A stretch of 64,000 nt of DNA from an uncultured Helicobacter sp. Its GTDB lineage: Bacteria; Campylobacterota; Campylobacteria; Campylobacterales; Helicobacteraceae. This document shows, one piece after another, positions 6,470 through 16,509 of the stretch (its first letter is position 1; every line of letters starts with the position of its first letter). The notes under the pieces were generated by a model. That model ran no database searches. It had not been told where the DNA came from and saw nothing but the letters and a program-made list of their open reading frames with translations. Where the stretch lies: positions 81,672-145,671 of the forward strand of contig NZ_CANBCA010000002.1 of NCBI RefSeq assembly GCF_947367035.1. Reading direction: 5' to 3'. Position numbers and translations under genes: made by a program.

Positions 6470-7600
6470 ATGACTTGTAAATATTTAGGACAATGCGGTG
6501 GTTGCTTAAGTGTAAGTTTAGAATCCAAAGTAGCACAAGCAAAAGATTTACTCAATCTCTCTGAATATGAGGTATTTAAAGGATATGACTTTGGCTTTAG
6601 AGCACGTGCAGAGATTGGAATCTATCACCTAAACAATAAAATCCATTTCGCAATGCGCCGTTTAAATCAGGTAGCAAATAAAGAATCTCGCTTCGTTTTG
6701 ATAGAAAATTGTCCCAATTTACTCCCTAGCCTTCAACAAACATTATCTATTTTAAGAGATTTACTAAACTCTCCTGAATTTTATCATCTTACAAGGCGCC
6801 TTTTTAGCTTAGAGATTCTTTCCTCTCAAACCAATACCATACTTTTAACCTTGATTTATCACCAAAACTTAGCAGAATCTTGGAAAAAAGAAGTTAAATC
6901 CTTGCGTGAAAAGTTACAACTTACTTTAAATTTTGAGATTCATCTTATTGGGCGCTCTAAAGGAGTTAAATTAGTTGTAGGTAAAGATTATGTAATAGAA
7001 TCCTTAAAGATTCTAAATAAAACCTATCGTTATCAATATTTTGAAGGAGCTTTCACGCAGCCTAATCCGTCAATAAATATCCAAATGATTACTTGGATTT
7101 TGCAAAATTTAAAAAATTCTAACCATCAAGATTTACTAGAAATGTATTGTGGGTGCGGTAACTTCACGATTCCACTTGCGCAAAAATTCCGTCAAGTGCT
7201 TGCGACAGAAATTTCTAAAACTTCCATCAAAGCAGCGCAATTTGCTACATCTATGAATGGAATCACAAATATTCATTTCGTCCGCTTAAGTGGTGTAGAA
7301 TGTATGCAAGCTTTAAATAGAATGAGAAAATTTTATCGCTTGAGAGAAATTAATTTGGACTTCTTTGATTTTTGTGCAGCATTGATTGACCCTCCACGTG
7401 CAGGTTTAGGGATAGAAGTCTGTCATTTTTTACAACATTTTCAAACAATTATTTACATCTCTTGCAATCCTATTAGTTTAAAGAGTGATTTAGAAATTCT
7501 CACTCAAACACATACGATTCTACACTGCGCATTTTTTGACCAATTTCCTCATACGCAACACTTAGAATCTGGAGTAATTTTAAAAAAGGTGGAAGTTTAA
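6470..7600 (+). CDS. trmA: tRNA (uracil-5-)-methyltransferase TrmA
   Basis: A 376-residue SAM-dependent enzyme that makes ribothymidine at tRNA position 54. Signatures in order: FRARAEIGIY near residue 45, the SAM-binding MYCGCGNFTIPLAQKF near 225, IDPPRAGLG near 305 and the catalytic Cys in IYISCNPISL near 330. The N-terminal CKYLGQCGGC could form an Fe-S or metal site as in RlmD-type relatives, but the domain order and length fit TrmA. It starts three bases after fliP, an odd pairing but clearly one transcript. Confidence 0.88.
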   Translation: MTCKYLGQCGGCLSVSLESKVAQAKDLLNLSEYEVFKGYDFGFRARAEIGIYHLNNKIHFAMRRLNQVANKESRFVLIENCPNLLPSLQQTLSILRDLLNSPEFYHLTRRLFSLEILSSQTNTILLTLIYHQNLAESWKKEVKSLREKLQLTLNFEIHLIGRSKGVKLVVGKDYVIESLKILNKTYRYQYFEGAFTQPNPSINIQMITWILQNLKNSNHQDLLEMYCGCGNFTIPLAQKFRQVLATEISKTSIKAAQFATSMNGITNIHFVRLSGVECMQALNRMRKFYRLREINLDFFDFCAALIDPPRAGLGIEVCHFLQHFQTIIYISCNPISLKSDLEILTQTHTILHCAFFDQFPHTQHLESGVILKKVEV

Positions 7601-7621
7601 TTCTCTATTGGGAGCAAGAAA

Positions 7622-8524
7622 ATGAAAGTTTATAGAATTTATCAAGTGGATTCCTTTACCAAAAATAAATTTTATGGCAATCCTGCTGGGGTTATCCCCA
7701 ATGCTGATGGCTTAAGCAATGAACAAATGCAACAAATTGCAAGAGAATTAAACAATTCAGAGACTGCCTTTGTCTTCTCTCCTATTGCACCTAATTATGA
7801 TATGGAAGTACGATTCTTTACTCCAACCAAAGAAGTTCCAATTTGTGGACACGCTACAATAGCTACCCATTATATTAGAGCTTTAGAAGGAGAAAAAATA
7901 GGAAAAGTTTTACAAAAGACAAGAGCAGGGATTCTACCTGTAGAGATTATACAAGAAAAGGATGATTTTAGTATCACAATGACACAAGGAAAACCAAAGG
8001 TGGAAACTCCACTAGATAGACAAATAATAGATGAGATTATCCACGCTTTAGGGCTTAAGATTCAAGATATTAGGCAAGATTGCCCTGTTGCAATTAGTTC
8101 TACAGGGCATTCAAAGGTTATGATTGGCATTAAAGAGAATCAATGTTTGAATACTCTTAAACCAAATTTAGAAAGTTTAAGTGTTCTTAGCTCTAAACTT
8201 CACTGCAATGGATATTATCTTTTCACATTAAACTTTAATGAAAAGCCATTCATTCGTGGGCGAATGTTTTCTCCTGCAATTGGCATTGCAGAAGACCCTG
8301 TTACAGGCAATGCTAATGGTGCATTAGGTGCTTATTTGGTTACTTATCGCATTGCAAAACATTTAGAAACTCCAAATAATCTTTCATTTGAAATTCTGCA
8401 AGGGGAAGCTATCCAAAGGCTAGGTAGTATGTGTGTGAATGTAGAAATCAAAAATGGCAAACCTTTTTTAGTGAAAATTACAGGAAAAGCAGTTGTTTGT
8501 TTTAAAACAGAGATTTCCATTTAA
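7622..8524 (+). CDS. PhzF-family isomerase/epimerase
   Basis: A 300-residue protein of the PhzF family (diaminopimelate-epimerase-like fold). It has the N-terminal KNKFYGNPAGVI, the active-site-region NNSETAFVF with the family Glu, PICGHATIATHYI and the C-terminal AEDPVTGNANGALGAY. Members isomerise small acids by proton transfer; outside phenazine-producing organisms the substrates are unknown, and no phenazine genes are present here. GGGAGC precedes the ATG. It ends the rightward run and converges with trmL. Confidence 0.9.
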   Translation: MKVYRIYQVDSFTKNKFYGNPAGVIPNADGLSNEQMQQIARELNNSETAFVFSPIAPNYDMEVRFFTPTKEVPICGHATIATHYIRALEGEKIGKVLQKTRAGILPVEIIQEKDDFSITMTQGKPKVETPLDRQIIDEIIHALGLKIQDIRQDCPVAISSTGHSKVMIGIKENQCLNTLKPNLESLSVLSSKLHCNGYYLFTLNFNEKPFIRGRMFSPAIGIAEDPVTGNANGALGAYLVTYRIAKHLETPNNLSFEILQGEAIQRLGSMCVNVEIKNGKPFLVKITGKAVVCFKTEISI

Positions 8525-8550
8525 TTGTGTTCCAAACATATCAATCACCC

Positions 8551-9006
8551 TTAACTATCTCTTTGACGGATTCCCTCATAAAGCACAATTCCAACACTTG
8601 TTGCAAGATTTAGACTACGCGCATTATTTCTCATAGGAATTGTATAGCAAAACTCTTGATTGGCTTTTAAAATTTCTTCACTAAGCCCTGCGTCTTCACG
8701 TCCAAAGTGCAAATATGCTCCACGATTCAAGGGTGCTTGATAGTAAAGATGGGAGGCTTTGGTTGTCAGATAAAAATGCGGAATCTGCAATAATTTAGAA
8801 TCCCAAAATGCTTCTAGACTTTCCCATTCATAGACTTCTAAATCTTTCCAATAATCCATACCTGCACGTTTGAGTTCTTTTTGAGAAACTTTAAATCCAA
8901 GTGGATAAATAAGGTGCAATACAGAATCACTAGCAAAACAAAGTCTACCAATATTACCTGTATTTTGCGGGATACGAGGCTGATGTAGGACAATATGGAA
9001 TCGCAT
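8551..9006 (-). CDS. trmL: tRNA (cytidine(34)-2'-O)-methyltransferase TrmL
   Basis: A 151-residue SPOUT enzyme that methylates the wobble ribose of certain tRNA-Leu species. Family motifs are QNTGNIGRLCFA near residue 15, HFGREDAGL near 100 and IPMRNNARSLNLATSVGIVL near 123, the trefoil-knot SAM site. Length is normal for TrmL. It lies two bases after the preceding hypothetical gene, so they are co-transcribed leftward. Confidence 0.95.
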   Translation of the reverse strand: MRFHIVLHQPRIPQNTGNIGRLCFASDSVLHLIYPLGFKVSQKELKRAGMDYWKDLEVYEWESLEAFWDSKLLQIPHFYLTTKASHLYYQAPLNRGAYLHFGREDAGLSEEILKANQEFCYTIPMRNNARSLNLATSVGIVLYEGIRQRDS

Positions 9007-9008
9007 AA

Positions 9009-9479
9009 CTATCCTTCAATATTCAAAGGGAATGCATCAGAAGAACCCAGTTTAGATTCCACACTTTGAAGAGACTCTTTAGAAGTATTTTCTTGTGATT
9101 TGATTTTGTCATTATTTGGTTGTTGTTTCAAAGTTTGAGTTTGATTTATTTTAAAATCTTTGCCATTAATTTTACTATTTTGAGATTCTTTTTGTAGTTT
9201 TTGTTGATTTTTCAAGTTATCAGAATCTTTTATGCTTTGACAGAGCAAACCATTTGTATTGCAATCTTGCAAAAATTGAACTTTAGAATAAAGAATCTCT
9301 CCTCGCATCAGTGCTTTAAAAATTAATGCAAGAGCAGTAGCATTAGCTTTACAAAATTTAGTTAAATGATGTTTGATGATATTTGCGCGTATGTCTCTAA
9401 TTTCTTCTGTTTTGTTTCGCCCATTAGGAGTATTTTCACTAGTTAAATTCTCTTCTAACTTGGCAATAGAATTTTGCAT
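9009..9479 (-). CDS. Hypothetical protein with polar low-complexity tail
   Basis: A 156-residue protein. The first 75 residues look folded (helical, RDIRANIIKHHLTKFCKANATALALIFKALMRGEI), and the rest is disordered and rich in Lys, Gln, Asn and Ser. No domain recognised. It sits between a thioesterase gene and trmL on the same strand. It is a lineage-specific protein as far as I can see. Confidence 0.6.
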   Translation of the reverse strand: MQNSIAKLEENLTSENTPNGRNKTEEIRDIRANIIKHHLTKFCKANATALALIFKALMRGEILYSKVQFLQDCNTNGLLCQSIKDSDNLKNQQKLQKESQNSKINGKDFKINQTQTLKQQPNNDKIKSQENTSKESLQSVESKLGSSDAFPLNIEG

Positions 9480-9509
9480 AATCTCTCCAAAAAGAGAAAT
9501 TATAACATA

Positions 9510-9989
9510 TTAAGAGCATTTATTAGCAAGTTCTACGCGGGCTTTTTTACGATTTAAAGCTTTCTCAAAACGTCTTTTCTCTGCTTCAGTTTTTGGCTCT
9601 AAGGGTGGTGCGGACACGGGCTTACCATTTTCATCTACACAAACCATTGTAAAATATGCACTATTTGTGTGCATTACAGTGCGCTTATGAATATCCTCTG
9701 CAATTACTTTGATTCCTACTTCAAGCGAACTTTTCCCTGTATAATTAACAGAAGCCAAAAAAGTAACAAGGCTACCTACTTCAATCGGATATTTAAAAGT
9801 TACTCTATCCACAGATAGAGTAACAACATATTTTCCACAATAACGCGAAGCGCAAGCATAAGCAACTTGGTCAAGAAGCTTTAATAAATCTCCTCCATGC
9901 ACCCTACCTTTAAAATTCGCTACTGCTGGGGTCATCAATACAGACATTGTAAGGGATTTAATATCAAAGACATTTTCCATATTATCCAT
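9510..9989 (-). CDS. Acyl-CoA thioesterase, YciA/BFIT HotDog family
   Basis: A 159-residue single HotDog-domain protein. NFKGRVHGGDLLKLLDQVAY (residues about 25-44) is the family's catalytic and CoA-binding segment, followed by the SVDRVTFKYPIEVG strand and TNSAYFTMVCVDENGKP. Such enzymes hydrolyse acyl-CoA thioesters in the cytoplasm. A basic tail (RFEKALNRKKAR) is typical. The gene is divergent from murG. Confidence 0.9.
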   Translation of the reverse strand: MDNMENVFDIKSLTMSVLMTPAVANFKGRVHGGDLLKLLDQVAYACASRYCGKYVVTLSVDRVTFKYPIEVGSLVTFLASVNYTGKSSLEVGIKVIAEDIHKRTVMHTNSAYFTMVCVDENGKPVSAPPLEPKTEAEKRRFEKALNRKKARVELANKCS

Positions 9990-10135
9990 AACAAACTCTC
10001 CTAAATTATCGTTGTGCTTATCTTAGCATTTTTTTACAAGATTTCAATAAAAAGTATTAAAAAATTTTAACTTTTTGCAAAACTTACATAATTTTAACCT
10101 ATTTTATCAAACTATGCACTAAAAGTGTGAAGCTA

Positions 10136-10144
10136 TGTTACAAT
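10136..10144 (+). promoter_or_regulatory. Extended -10 promoter of murG
   Basis: TGTTACAAT, an extended -10, lies about 35 bases before the murG ATG in an AT-rich divergent intergenic region. Confidence 0.4.
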
Positions 10145-10184
10145 TTAGATAAATTTTATAGCTTTAAACTTTGAGGGATTCAAA

Positions 10185-11309
10185 ATGAAAGTGGTGATTA
10201 CAGGTGGCGGCACGGGAGGACATTTAAGCGTAGCTAGAGCTTTTTTAGAAGAATTTTATCAAGAAGGATTTGAATGTATTTTTATCGGTTCTCAGAAGGG
10301 TCAAGATAAAGCATATTTTGAAACAGATACGCGTTTGAAACAAAAATATTTTTTACAAACCTTTGGTGTCGTCAATCAAAAAGGATTCCATAAACTTAAG
10401 TCATTATGGCAACAAGCCAAAGCACTTCAAACTACACTTAAAATATTAAAAAATCAAAAGAAAATAGATTTTATTTTATCTGTTGGTGGCTATTCTGCTG
10501 CACCAGCTTCTTTTGGGGCAGTATTGCTTGGGATTCCACTAGTTATCCACGAACAAAATGCCAAAATTGGGAGATTAAATAGGATCTTAAAACCTTGTGC
10601 AAAAATATTTTTCTCCTCTTATTTGCAATCCTCACCGCTAAAATTCTACCCCATTCGTCAAGTCTTTTTCGCACAAGCAAGAGTGCGCAAAGTCGTAAAA
10701 AATTTGCTCTTTATGGGAGGTTCGCAAGGTGCTAGAACTATCAACAACTTTGCGCTTGCTCTAGCAGAAGACATTAAACAAAAAAAGCTATGTATCTACC
10801 ACCAATGTGGCAAAACAGAATTTACACGCGTGCTAGATGAATACTTAAAGCTCAATTTTAAAATTGGAATTTTAAAAGAAAATTTAGAATCTTTAAAAGA
10901 CATAAAATCCCCAAATATACAAATTGGAGAATTAGAAGAATTAAAAAGTGTTGATATCGTGCTATTTGATTTCAGCAATCAAATGCCAGAGATTCTAACA
11001 AAATGCGATTTTGCAATTTGTAGAGCAGGAGCTAGTTCTCTTTGGGAATTATGCGCAAACGGCTTACCTGCACTTTTTATCCCCTACCCTTATGCGGCAG
11101 ATAATCATCAATACCATAATGCAAAGTTTTTAGAAGAAAAAAAACTAGGATTTCTATGTTTAGAACAAGATTTGTTTTGTGAGGTTTTGTGGAATAGTTT
11201 AGAGATTTTGCAAGAGAAAATCTCACAAATTAGTCAAGATTTACAAAAGGAATGTTCCAATCAAGCAGTGAAGCAGATGTGCGAATACATAGTATCTAAT
11301 CTACATTAA
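10185..11309 (+). CDS. murG: UDP-GlcNAc--lipid I transferase MurG
   Basis: A 374-residue peripheral membrane glycosyltransferase that converts lipid I to lipid II in peptidoglycan synthesis. Motifs: ITGGGTGGHLSVARAF at the N-terminus, SVGGYSAAPA near 100, FMGGSQGARTINNFA near 180 and CRAGASSLWEL near 283. The middle is slightly longer than in E. coli MurG (355 residues). TTGAGGGATT provides the ribosome binding site. It converges with the HD-domain gene without any spacer. Confidence 0.97.
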   Translation: MKVVITGGGTGGHLSVARAFLEEFYQEGFECIFIGSQKGQDKAYFETDTRLKQKYFLQTFGVVNQKGFHKLKSLWQQAKALQTTLKILKNQKKIDFILSVGGYSAAPASFGAVLLGIPLVIHEQNAKIGRLNRILKPCAKIFFSSYLQSSPLKFYPIRQVFFAQARVRKVVKNLLFMGGSQGARTINNFALALAEDIKQKKLCIYHQCGKTEFTRVLDEYLKLNFKIGILKENLESLKDIKSPNIQIGELEELKSVDIVLFDFSNQMPEILTKCDFAICRAGASSLWELCANGLPALFIPYPYAADNHQYHNAKFLEEKKLGFLCLEQDLFCEVLWNSLEILQEKISQISQDLQKECSNQAVKQMCEYIVSNLH

Positions 11310-12536
11310 TTAAGAGGATTTAAATTCTCTAAACAAATAACCCAAATCTATTCTTCTTAAAAATTTATTTTTATAAAGGTCTTCCAAATTTCTAGCACCC
11401 TCTATTAATTCCTTACTTTTAATTCCGTGTTCAATAGAAATTTTGGCTTCCAAAAAGGCACTTAAATGATCACAGTATTTCAAAAATTCTCCAAAAATTG
11501 GCTCATCAGATGATTCTAACTCTATTTCTTGTAAAAATTCTTCTCCTTTTTTAGAACTCAAGAAAATTTCATCATCTTTTTTATAACGATTAGTAAATTC
11601 ATTTTGCGTATAATATACAATCTCTTTTGCAATGGAATTTGGAACGATCTTTAAGATTTTTTCTTGCACCGCTTCTTCTTCAATCTGCTTAATAAATTTA
11701 TCTAAACCCTCTACATTATTCTTAATAGGAGAAATGATATCACGCGTTAAAATTTCAGGCAAATCGTGAAATAATCCACAGAAAAAATGTTGCACTTGCA
11801 TTTTTGGAGAAAACTTCAAATCATAACCCAAAAGATAGGCGCAAAGTGCAACTATAAGTGTATGTCCAAGCACAGAAGTGCAAGGAACTCTTGGCGTCTG
11901 ACTCCAACGCTTTTGAAATCTTAACTGCCCAAACATATCTACGATTTCGCACAACTCCTCATACATTATTCGCTGAACACCTGCTAAATGGTAATACTCA
12001 TGCACTTGTTTATCAATAGCATTTTTAATGTTTTGCACATCATACATTCTTGGATTAAAATGATAAATAATATCAAATTCCCATTTAGAAGCATAATAGT
12101 GTGAAGCTTTCAAAATCTCTTTTTCAAGATTATCAACCTTTCCATAAAGATACTCACGCATAGTTTCTAAAAAGCCAAATCCTTTCAAATCTTCTTCTAA
12201 CTGCGCACAAACAAAATCTACAAGTGCTTTGTTGTGATGTTTAACTAATTTGTGAAAAACGGGTGGCTTAATATCCGTTAAAATAATACGTTCAAAAAAC
12301 TCGTAGCAAAACTGCAAAATCAATCGTTCAAAATTAATGGTTTGCTTATTTTCTAATATCTCAAAATGTGCAAGTAAATAAGCAAGGACAATCTTATGTG
12401 CTTGCTTATCAATCTCCAAAAACTCTACAGGTGTAGCTTGGTCATTCCAACGGCGAATATTAGCTGCTACAAAGATTTTATGCAAAAGCTCAAATCCTAA
12501 ATGTGGTTTCTTAAGATTTTCCATATTTAATTCCAT
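11310..12536 (-). CDS. HD-domain phosphohydrolase
   Basis: A 408-residue protein with an HD domain in the second half: a His near residue 220 (VLGHTLIVALCAYLLG), the HD pair in FFCGLFHDLPEILTRDIISP and a later Asp in KYCDHLSAFLEAK, the YfbR/HD_3-like pattern of metal-dependent phosphohydrolases. The first 200 residues are helical without a recognised domain. The substrate is unknown; YfbR relatives act on nucleotides, but this protein is about twice as long. Starts at the ATG at 12536, with a second ATG five codons in as an alternative. Confidence 0.8.
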   Translation of the reverse strand: MELNMENLKKPHLGFELLHKIFVAANIRRWNDQATPVEFLEIDKQAHKIVLAYLLAHFEILENKQTINFERLILQFCYEFFERIILTDIKPPVFHKLVKHHNKALVDFVCAQLEEDLKGFGFLETMREYLYGKVDNLEKEILKASHYYASKWEFDIIYHFNPRMYDVQNIKNAIDKQVHEYYHLAGVQRIMYEELCEIVDMFGQLRFQKRWSQTPRVPCTSVLGHTLIVALCAYLLGYDLKFSPKMQVQHFFCGLFHDLPEILTRDIISPIKNNVEGLDKFIKQIEEEAVQEKILKIVPNSIAKEIVYYTQNEFTNRYKKDDEIFLSSKKGEEFLQEIELESSDEPIFGEFLKYCDHLSAFLEAKISIEHGIKSKELIEGARNLEDLYKNKFLRRIDLGYLFREFKSS

Positions 12537-12608
12537 TTATTTTTTTCAATTATACCAAAGTTTGCAGAGGCTAAAACCAATTTTAACTTATCTTAATTAA
12601 GCAAATAT

Positions 12609-13997
12609 TTATTTACCTAAGCAAAAATCTCCAAACATTACATCTAGCATTTGAGAATATTCGTAAGGTTTTGTAATTGATGCAATGGCCCTTAATGCTT
12701 CATTGATTTGAAAGCTGAAAATTTCTAATTCTGTATTTTCCAAAGGGAAAATAGATTGTTGTAACGCTTCAATACAAGTCTGCACTGCTTGGAATTGATA
12801 TTCTGAAGCTAGAAGCAAAGATTGTGATTCTTCTTTGGAATCCAATAAAGATTCAAGGTATTTTTTAAAACTCTCTAACAAAGAATCTTTAGCATACAAA
12901 TCGCCTTTTAAACAAAGTTTTATAGGATTGAAATCCTGCAAAATTGTCCAATCCAACTTATAATCCAAATCCACCTTATTCAGTAAAACAAAAATTTTTT
13001 TGCTCTTTTGATAGGTTTTTAGTAGATCTATAATTTGAAAATCCTCCTGTGTTATAGGAGATGAAATATCAAAGAGAGCAATTAACAAATCACTCTCTTG
13101 CACCTTTTCTAAACTTCTTTTAATACCCTCTGACTCTATAAAATCTTTAGTTTCGTGAATCCCAGCAGTATCAATAAGACGCAATAAATGCCCTCCTAGC
13201 ATAAAGTTCTCCTCAATACTATCCCGTGTCGTGCCTGCTATTTCACTCACAATTGCACGATTACTATGCAAGAGTGCATTTAAAAGGGAACTTTTACCCA
13301 CATTTGGTTTCCCAATAATACAAAGTTTATAACCTTCAAACATTGTGCGCTTTGCTTTAGATTGCTCCAAAAGACAATGAAGCGTGTTAAGAATTGATTG
13401 CAATTTACCTTTTAAATTTTCTAGTAAATCCTTAGGTAAATCTTCCTCCGCATAATCTATAAAAACCTCACTATGCGCAAGTAAGGAAATCAAATCTATA
13501 CGCAATTTTTCACAAAAATCCTGCATTTCTCCTTTTAGATGACGCATAAGCATTTTGTGTGCTTGTGCGCTTTGGGATTCTATTAGTTTAGCAACTGCTT
13601 GTGCTTGGGATAAATCAATGCGTCCGCCCAAAAATGCTCGTTTTGTAAATTCACCTGGATTTGCTAAACGAGCACCATATTGTAAGCACTCTTGCAAAAT
13701 ACTTTGAGCAATAAAGTTTCCGCCGTGGCATTGAAACTCTACTACATCTTGCGTTGTATAACTATGGGGCGCTTTAAAATAGAGTAAAATACATTCGTCT
13801 AGTAAATCCTCATTACTAAAATAAATCTTTGTTAATTTTGCACAACGTGCAGGCAAAGAAAGCATAAGATTTTCTGGAGTAGTTCTAGCAAGCCTTGCAG
13901 CGATTTTTAAAGAATCTTTACCACTCAAGCGCAAGACATTTAATGAAGACTTCCCATAAGTTGTCGCGGGAGCAATAATTGTATCATCATTTAACAT
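12609..13997 (-). CDS. mnmE: tRNA modification GTPase MnmE
   Basis: A 462-residue three-domain protein acting with MnmG at the U34 wobble base of tRNA. It has the N-terminal folate-binding domain (GECECHGG-like QCHGGNFIAQ near 90), the central helical domain, the inserted G domain with GKPNVGKSSLLNAL near 228, DTAGIHE near 280 and NKVD near 345, and the C-terminal C-L-G-K. Next downstream of jag in a leftward rpmH-rnpA-yidD-yidC-jag-mnmE cluster, the classic bacterial order. Confidence 0.97.
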   Translation of the reverse strand: MLNDDTIIAPATTYGKSSLNVLRLSGKDSLKIAARLARTTPENLMLSLPARCAKLTKIYFSNEDLLDECILLYFKAPHSYTTQDVVEFQCHGGNFIAQSILQECLQYGARLANPGEFTKRAFLGGRIDLSQAQAVAKLIESQSAQAHKMLMRHLKGEMQDFCEKLRIDLISLLAHSEVFIDYAEEDLPKDLLENLKGKLQSILNTLHCLLEQSKAKRTMFEGYKLCIIGKPNVGKSSLLNALLHSNRAIVSEIAGTTRDSIEENFMLGGHLLRLIDTAGIHETKDFIESEGIKRSLEKVQESDLLIALFDISSPITQEDFQIIDLLKTYQKSKKIFVLLNKVDLDYKLDWTILQDFNPIKLCLKGDLYAKDSLLESFKKYLESLLDSKEESQSLLLASEYQFQAVQTCIEALQQSIFPLENTELEIFSFQINEALRAIASITKPYEYSQMLDVMFGDFCLGK

Positions 13998-14005
13998 ACA
14001 ATACT

Positions 14006-14902
14006 CTAGGAATGATGAAAATCGTTAATAATAATATAACGTTCCCCCTCATTATTTAGACGAAAAGAGATATACTTATCAGGAAATTGTTCCCGTAACT
14101 GCTTTAATGCAATATGAGCCAATACACCATCAAGAGGTTTTGTTTGAGCTTTTCCAAACATTTTAATGCTTTCAATCGTAGGTAATAAATAATTTGCAAT
14201 CATCTCTTCTTGATTGCGCAAAAATTCTGCAATTTCCAACCGAATCATCACTCCATAAACGTGATTTACCCAATTAAAAATCAAATAAGAAATCGCCTTA
14301 TAACGATAACCTTCTTTCCCAATTAACAAAGCAGAATCCTCACCATCAATTTTAATATAAAGCGTATTTTCATCATAAGGTTCAACGAGAATTTCACTTA
14401 GCTGGTAGGGCATCAAACTCAAAAGTTCTTGAAGTTCTCTTTGCACCTCTTTTGCAACATTCTGTAAATCTAGTTGTTTGTGTTTGATATGATTTGGAAT
14501 CTTGCTTACAAATTGCACATTAAAGTCTCTTGGATTATTCTTAAAAGCTTCTTGAGAATCATCTTTCTTTGAAGATTCTAGTGAAAAATACTTCAATGAT
14601 TCCAATCTTCTAGTCTCTTCATCTGCAATTAATGGTTCATTCTCTTCTCTCATCTTCCCTGCGCTTTGAAAACTTTCCTCATTGATTGAATTAAAAGTTG
14701 TTTTAACTTCTATTGATGAGGAATCTACCTTTAATAAAATTTTTGGTTGAGCGCAAATAATTGCATGTTTTTTACCAATCCCTAAAAAGCCTTTAGAGGG
14801 ATTTTGAATAATTTCATATTCCAAATCTACAACAGAACACCCAAAATCATTTGATGCAATTATCAAGGCATTTTCTAAAGTTTCTGCTTCTATCTTCTTC
14901 AT
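14006..14902 (-). CDS. jag: Jag/KhpB-type RNA-binding protein
   Basis: A 298-residue protein with an N-terminal Jag_N domain (residues 1-50, KGFLGIGKKHAII), an acidic linker and a KH-like domain (near 185-235: LIGKEGYRYKAISYLIFNWV), then a short C-terminal domain in the R3H position (PLDGVLAHIALKQLREQF) that lacks an obvious R-x3-H motif. KhpB proteins bind RNA and are linked to cell elongation. The gene lies between yidC and mnmE, as in many bacteria. Confidence is high for the family and lower for the R3H domain. Confidence 0.9.
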   Translation of the reverse strand: MKKIEAETLENALIIASNDFGCSVVDLEYEIIQNPSKGFLGIGKKHAIICAQPKILLKVDSSSIEVKTTFNSINEESFQSAGKMREENEPLIADEETRRLESLKYFSLESSKKDDSQEAFKNNPRDFNVQFVSKIPNHIKHKQLDLQNVAKEVQRELQELLSLMPYQLSEILVEPYDENTLYIKIDGEDSALLIGKEGYRYKAISYLIFNWVNHVYGVMIRLEIAEFLRNQEEMIANYLLPTIESIKMFGKAQTKPLDGVLAHIALKQLREQFPDKYISFRLNNEGERYIIINDFHHS

Positions 14903-14904
14903 TT

Positions 14905-16509
14905 TTAATCATCTTTATGTTTATGTTCTGCAATTTCACGCGCTTTTTTACGCTCTAATGCTTTATTGATAAGTAATTGCTGAACAATGGAAAAAATATT
15001 ATTTACAAACCAATATAATACAAGCCCTGAAGGAAAAGTTACAAAAAAGATTGTAAAGATTAAGGGTAAAAATTTAAAGATTTTTTCTTGCATTGGGTCG
15101 CTAAAGGCTGTAGGTGTTAAATGCTGCTGGAGATACATTGTGCCACCCATTAAAATTGGCAAAATGAAATAAGGGTCCATTGCAGATAAGTCATTAATCC
15201 AAAGTAGCCAACCTGCACCCTTTAGCTCAATCGCATTAAATAAAACACGATAAATTGCGAAAAATACTGGCATTTGCAAAAGAAGTGGCAAACAACCTCC
15301 CATTGGATTCGCTCCGTGTTTTCTATAAAGCTCCATCATATGTGCTTGAAGCTTTTGTGGCTCTCCTTTATACTTCTGTTGCAGTTCCTTCATTTTTGGC
15401 GCAAGATCTTTTAGCTTCTGCATTGACACCATACCTTTATAGGTTAAAGGATAAAGCACAACCCTAACAATCAGTGTCAATAAAATAATCGCCCAACCCC
15501 AATTTCCACATAAATCATAGAGTTTATCAAGTAGCAAAAAAAGAGGTTTAGCAAAAAAAGTAATCACACCATATTCTACTACATCTATTAAGTTGGGATT
15601 AATAGACTCAAGCAAACGATAATCTTTTGGACCAATATATCCTTCTAGCTTCAACTCGCCATTTGCACTAATAAATGGCATAGGATTCTCACTTGGGTTG
15701 CTCAAAATCGTTGCGTTAAGCGCATTATTTTTACTAAAAAACAAAGTAGCATAATAACGATCCACTGCTGCAATAATACTTGCATTTGCATAATTGTTTT
15801 GCCCTTGCGCATCTCCATCTTCAATGGTTGTAATAGTATTATCCGATTCTTTAACAATCACACCCTTAAAAACATAAGCATCATTTTCCACACTAGGGCG
15901 CATACCGGGTGATACAAAATAGGTGTAATTTTGCGGAATATTAATTTGTGCCTCATAATATCCATTGGGATAGAAAGTGAGGACTTTTTCTACTTTCACA
16001 TTATCCAATTCTTGAACCAATATAATAGATTGTGGTTTATCTTGAATGGTTAAAGAGGTTAGATTTGCATTATAAGGGGTATTAAAAGCTTGTTGATTTA
16101 ATAAAGAATCCGAAAAGCGAATTTCTAAAATCTTTGGATTGTTTGTATTTGCTACGTCTTCTGGAAACAAAGATAATGCAGCAGAATCTTTTTGGTATTT
16201 TTCCGCTTTCAAATTCACTCCTGCGATTCTACCTAAGCGGTCAATCTTATAGGTGAAATTTTCAGATTCTATTGTTGCAATGATAGTGCTATTTTGCTTT
16301 GGTGCTTTCACGATATTTTGTGCCACTTGATTAGAGGCATTGGTTGTAGCAACACTTTGCATCTCTCTTGTTGCAGTTTGCTGCGTTTCATTATTTTCTG
16401 CTACTTGCGGTTGATAGAAGTAACTATAAGGCACAAAAAATGCAAGTGCTAGAAGCACAGCAATTAAAACTCTAGTTTGAGAACTTAGATTATCAATTTT
16501 ATCAAGCAC
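14905..16509 (-). CDS. yidC: Membrane protein insertase YidC
   Basis: A 534-residue insertase for inner-membrane proteins. It has an N-terminal membrane anchor (residues 12-29), a periplasmic domain of about 280 residues, then the conserved core with helices around 335-360 (WGWAIILLTLIVRVVLYPLT, including the conserved Arg), 405-425 (MGGCLPLLLQMPVFFAIYRV), 445-465 and 485-515. A Lys-rich tail follows. It overlaps yidD by eight bases and precedes jag by two bases. Confidence 0.97.
   Translation of the reverse strand: MLDKIDNLSSQTRVLIAVLLALAFFVPYSYFYQPQVAENNETQQTATREMQSVATTNASNQVAQNIVKAPKQNSTIIATIESENFTYKIDRLGRIAGVNLKAEKYQKDSAALSLFPEDVANTNNPKILEIRFSDSLLNQQAFNTPYNANLTSLTIQDKPQSIILVQELDNVKVEKVLTFYPNGYYEAQINIPQNYTYFVSPGMRPSVENDAYVFKGVIVKESDNTITTIEDGDAQGQNNYANASIIAAVDRYYATLFFSKNNALNATILSNPSENPMPFISANGELKLEGYIGPKDYRLLESINPNLIDVVEYGVITFFAKPLFLLLDKLYDLCGNWGWAIILLTLIVRVVLYPLTYKGMVSMQKLKDLAPKMKELQQKYKGEPQKLQAHMMELYRKHGANPMGGCLPLLLQMPVFFAIYRVLFNAIELKGAGWLLWINDLSAMDPYFILPILMGGTMYLQQHLTPTAFSDPMQEKIFKFLPLIFTIFFVTFPSGLVLYWFVNNIFSIVQQLLINKALERKKAREIAEHKHKDD

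Noticed and set aside
7622..8524. PhzF-like gene as evidence for phenazine synthesis.
   Set aside because: No other phenazine genes occur, and PhzF-fold isomerases are common in bacteria that make none.
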